A stretch of DNA of 8,127 nucleotides from Chitinophaga pinensis (GTDB taxonomy: Bacteria; Bacteroidota; Bacteroidia; Chitinophagales; Chitinophagaceae). Shown here one piece after another: positions 7,701-8,127 of this stretch. How positions within the stretch are numbered: the first letter of the stretch is position 1; each line of letters starts with the position of its first letter. The translations under genes and the position numbers were made by a program. Under the pieces are notes generated by a model, which made no database searches, was not told the origin of the DNA, and saw only the letters and a list, made by a program, of their open reading frames with translations. The DNA is taken from contig CALPKD020000040.1 of NCBI GenBank assembly GCA_943324055.2, positions 1 to 8,127 of the forward strand. Reading direction: 5' to 3'.

Positions 7701-7863
7701 TGGCGAATTATTCGATTATCCAAGAGTACAATCTCTTATTAATAACCACCACCACCTTTCTGCACAAGCCCTAATTGATTTATTAATGAAGGAAGCGGAT
7801 GCGTGGTTGGCAGGGGTACACAATCCAGATGATATCACGTTGGTAATTATAAAACATAAATAA
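4789..7863 (+). CDS. Transmembrane sensor phosphatase: beta-propeller + Y_Y_Y + SpoIIE/PP2C domain
   Basis: Encodes 1024 residues from an ATG that opens a clear signal peptide (residues 1-20, ending LSGFA). Residues about 25-645 form a periplasmic Reg_prop-type beta-propeller. Divergent blades are visible at 46-72 (NWSVLQDQDG...TYDG), about 306-330 (NVSYYIQDRAGDIWG) and about 612-638. A Y_Y_Y immunoglobulin-like domain follows at about 670-747. One membrane helix spans about 753-771, after PPWYRTLW. A short helical linker (about 774-805, AELSAATDLQNRLLPK) leads to a cytoplasmic SpoIIE/PP2C Ser/Thr phosphatase domain. Its metal-binding motifs are all present: EVGGDYYD (824-831), GDATGHGTPSGM (845-856), SDGLPET (961-967) and PDDITLV (1013-1019). 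The enzyme is therefore probably active and would dephosphorylate a protein in response to a periplasmic signal. By analogy with RsbU, an anti-sigma-factor antagonist is the likely target (inference). There is no histidine kinase, HAMP or PAS domain. It is probably the first gene of an operon with the next propeller gene 17 bases downstream. Confidence 0.93.
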   Translation: MRKTKFILIFFIFCSLSGFAQQAMPIETGDFFVTNYSRSFLNSVVGNWSVLQDQDGVIFIANSAMGVLTYDGQKIRRVLGKNGQPTEGLARAILKDSKNTIYTIINGDFGTIEKNKFGEEVFISISDTLSENNKVNSTIWSAFMFKDTCFIQSERAVYLVKDKKVIQVIKFSHITHNFKVTTADVFIRVWGEGYFKFEKGDFKLIPSTKELFSQNRVDQQFLLDNGDNLLISRNVGLWYLKPNGALLKANSKEIDDFVIKGQAYVGSGPLKNGLLPITTSKKGVLFVDQNLDIKYILDTSNGLAFGNVSYYIQDRAGDIWGTGENVFKTNFDTTLTYFSKLNGLRGNISAITRIDGKLYVRSSNDLYRFVPKQKIAGKSVFEKMNVNESGENILAFDDQIITTNNYGIKSSKGTVTKVVSPIYRSTNSIRSKLYPNLLFSSNYTTGILIHEYKNGKWKQIPLINKDTILCANIIEPIAGTLIINSLHGLYKYKYDQTGQGVFTKLKLDKAFFKTDVLGFQTFNDKEYLFYDSAYHFYTVDLEKNLLKYSKYSLGKILKAQSYFGYTYNPASKNGWMLVNEGLYKIGFDLKSGFEITAYPFYKVDYSELSTGLFAEGIGENEVLWIGSQDDKLYRYYPHQAKKEKQHNYKALIRSIYANGQKASLHLTELAFNSNNLTFEVAYPVFGNESKTTFSYWLEGQDSTWSPFVLDFKKEYTNLHEGNYTFHVRAKEASGTISEQGVVSFKITPPWYRTLWAYGVYLLTLVFCFIQFGKYQSKKSFQKADNNRKNAELSAATDLQNRLLPKAVPTISNLDIACYLRTSTEVGGDYYDFFEQADGSLYAICGDATGHGTPSGMLVSITKAGLIGLPQLSPKDMLHELNRVVKKVDLGILRMSLNIALVKGNELTLSSAGMPPYYIFRAAAQNTEEIMLPGIPLGSFNDAQYDQIITEFKIGDILVILSDGLPETPNANGELFDYPRVQSLINNHHHLSAQALIDLLMKEADAWLAGVHNPDDITLVIIKHK

Positions 7864-7880
7864 AAAAAGCAAATAATATA

Positions 7881-8127
7881 ATGATTCTATCAAAGAGGAA
7901 TTTAAATAAACTAATTACGTTCTCCATTTTTATTTGGATAGGTATAGGCTTTTCTTTTTCTGCTAAGGCACAAAAGATATCAGATTTTATGTTTGACACT
8001 TATTTGATAAAGGACGGAATGGCTCAAAGTAGCCCCCTTTCAATTTACCAAGATAAGGTTGGATACCTTTGGGTTGGAACTCAAGCGGGTATTGATCGTT
8101 TTGATGGTTACAGCTTTAAGCAATATA
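7881..8127 (+). CDS. Second propeller sensor protein, N-terminal part (3' end outside window)
   Basis: 82 codons are present before the window ends. The ATG at 7881 lies 17 bases after the previous stop codon, in a different frame, so co-transcription is likely. The N-terminus is basic and then hydrophobic, a signal peptide cleaved near residue 30 (SAKA-Q). It is followed by a canonical first propeller blade: YLIKDGMAQSSPLSIYQDK, then GYLWVGTQAGIDRFDGYSF. This matches the Reg_prop pattern (KDGL.qs.v..i.QD..G.lW.GT..Gl.rfDG) more closely than any blade of the upstream protein. Such N-termini occur in hybrid two-component sensors, in propeller-histidine kinases and in propeller-SpoIIE proteins. 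Which output domain this one has cannot be told from this window. Confidence 0.9.
   Translation, partial: MILSKRNLNKLITFSIFIWIGIGFSFSAKAQKISDFMFDTYLIKDGMAQSSPLSIYQDKVGYLWVGTQAGIDRFDGYSFKQY

Overview
The window is an AT-rich chromosomal segment of a Bacteroidota bacterium. Several things point there: an outer-membrane beta-barrel protein and a DUF5686-type protein, both ending in Phe; a periplasmic two-component-type propeller sensor; no Shine-Dalgarno sequences ahead of the genes; and a textbook Bacteroidota promoter (TTG-N20-TAnnTTTG) ahead of the tRNA gene. The class within the phylum cannot be fixed from this sequence alone.

Left part (1-1562): the 3' end of asnS (asparaginyl-tRNA synthetase, + strand) converges on a small outer-membrane beta-barrel gene (- strand). 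They share one perfect-palindrome, apparently bidirectional terminator (417-448). About 380 bases with no protein gene follow, then tRNA-Phe(GAA) on the + strand with its own promoter (1376-1406) and a strong hairpin terminator (1526-1562).

Middle (1678-4788): a large DUF5686 / carboxypeptidase-regulatory-like envelope protein is encoded on the - strand. A promoter-like TAnnTTTG lies only 10 bases before its start codon. A 597-base divergent intergenic region follows. It holds two near-identical C-rich direct repeats with a G-run between them, and a stop-bounded open stretch that may be the tail of a decayed gene.

Right part (4789-8127): a + strand gene encodes a 1024-residue transmembrane sensor phosphatase: signal peptide, periplasmic beta-propeller, Y_Y_Y domain, one membrane helix, short helical linker and a complete PP2C/SpoIIE phosphatase domain. 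Seventeen bases later a second propeller-sensor gene begins and runs off the window. The pair looks like an operon of periplasmic sensors in which the first transmits by protein dephosphorylation rather than by a histidine kinase. Its partner (expected to be an anti-sigma-factor antagonist or similar phosphoprotein) is not in the window. I saw no mobile element, CRISPR array or clearly new multi-gene system; the sensor phosphatase pair is the most interesting content.
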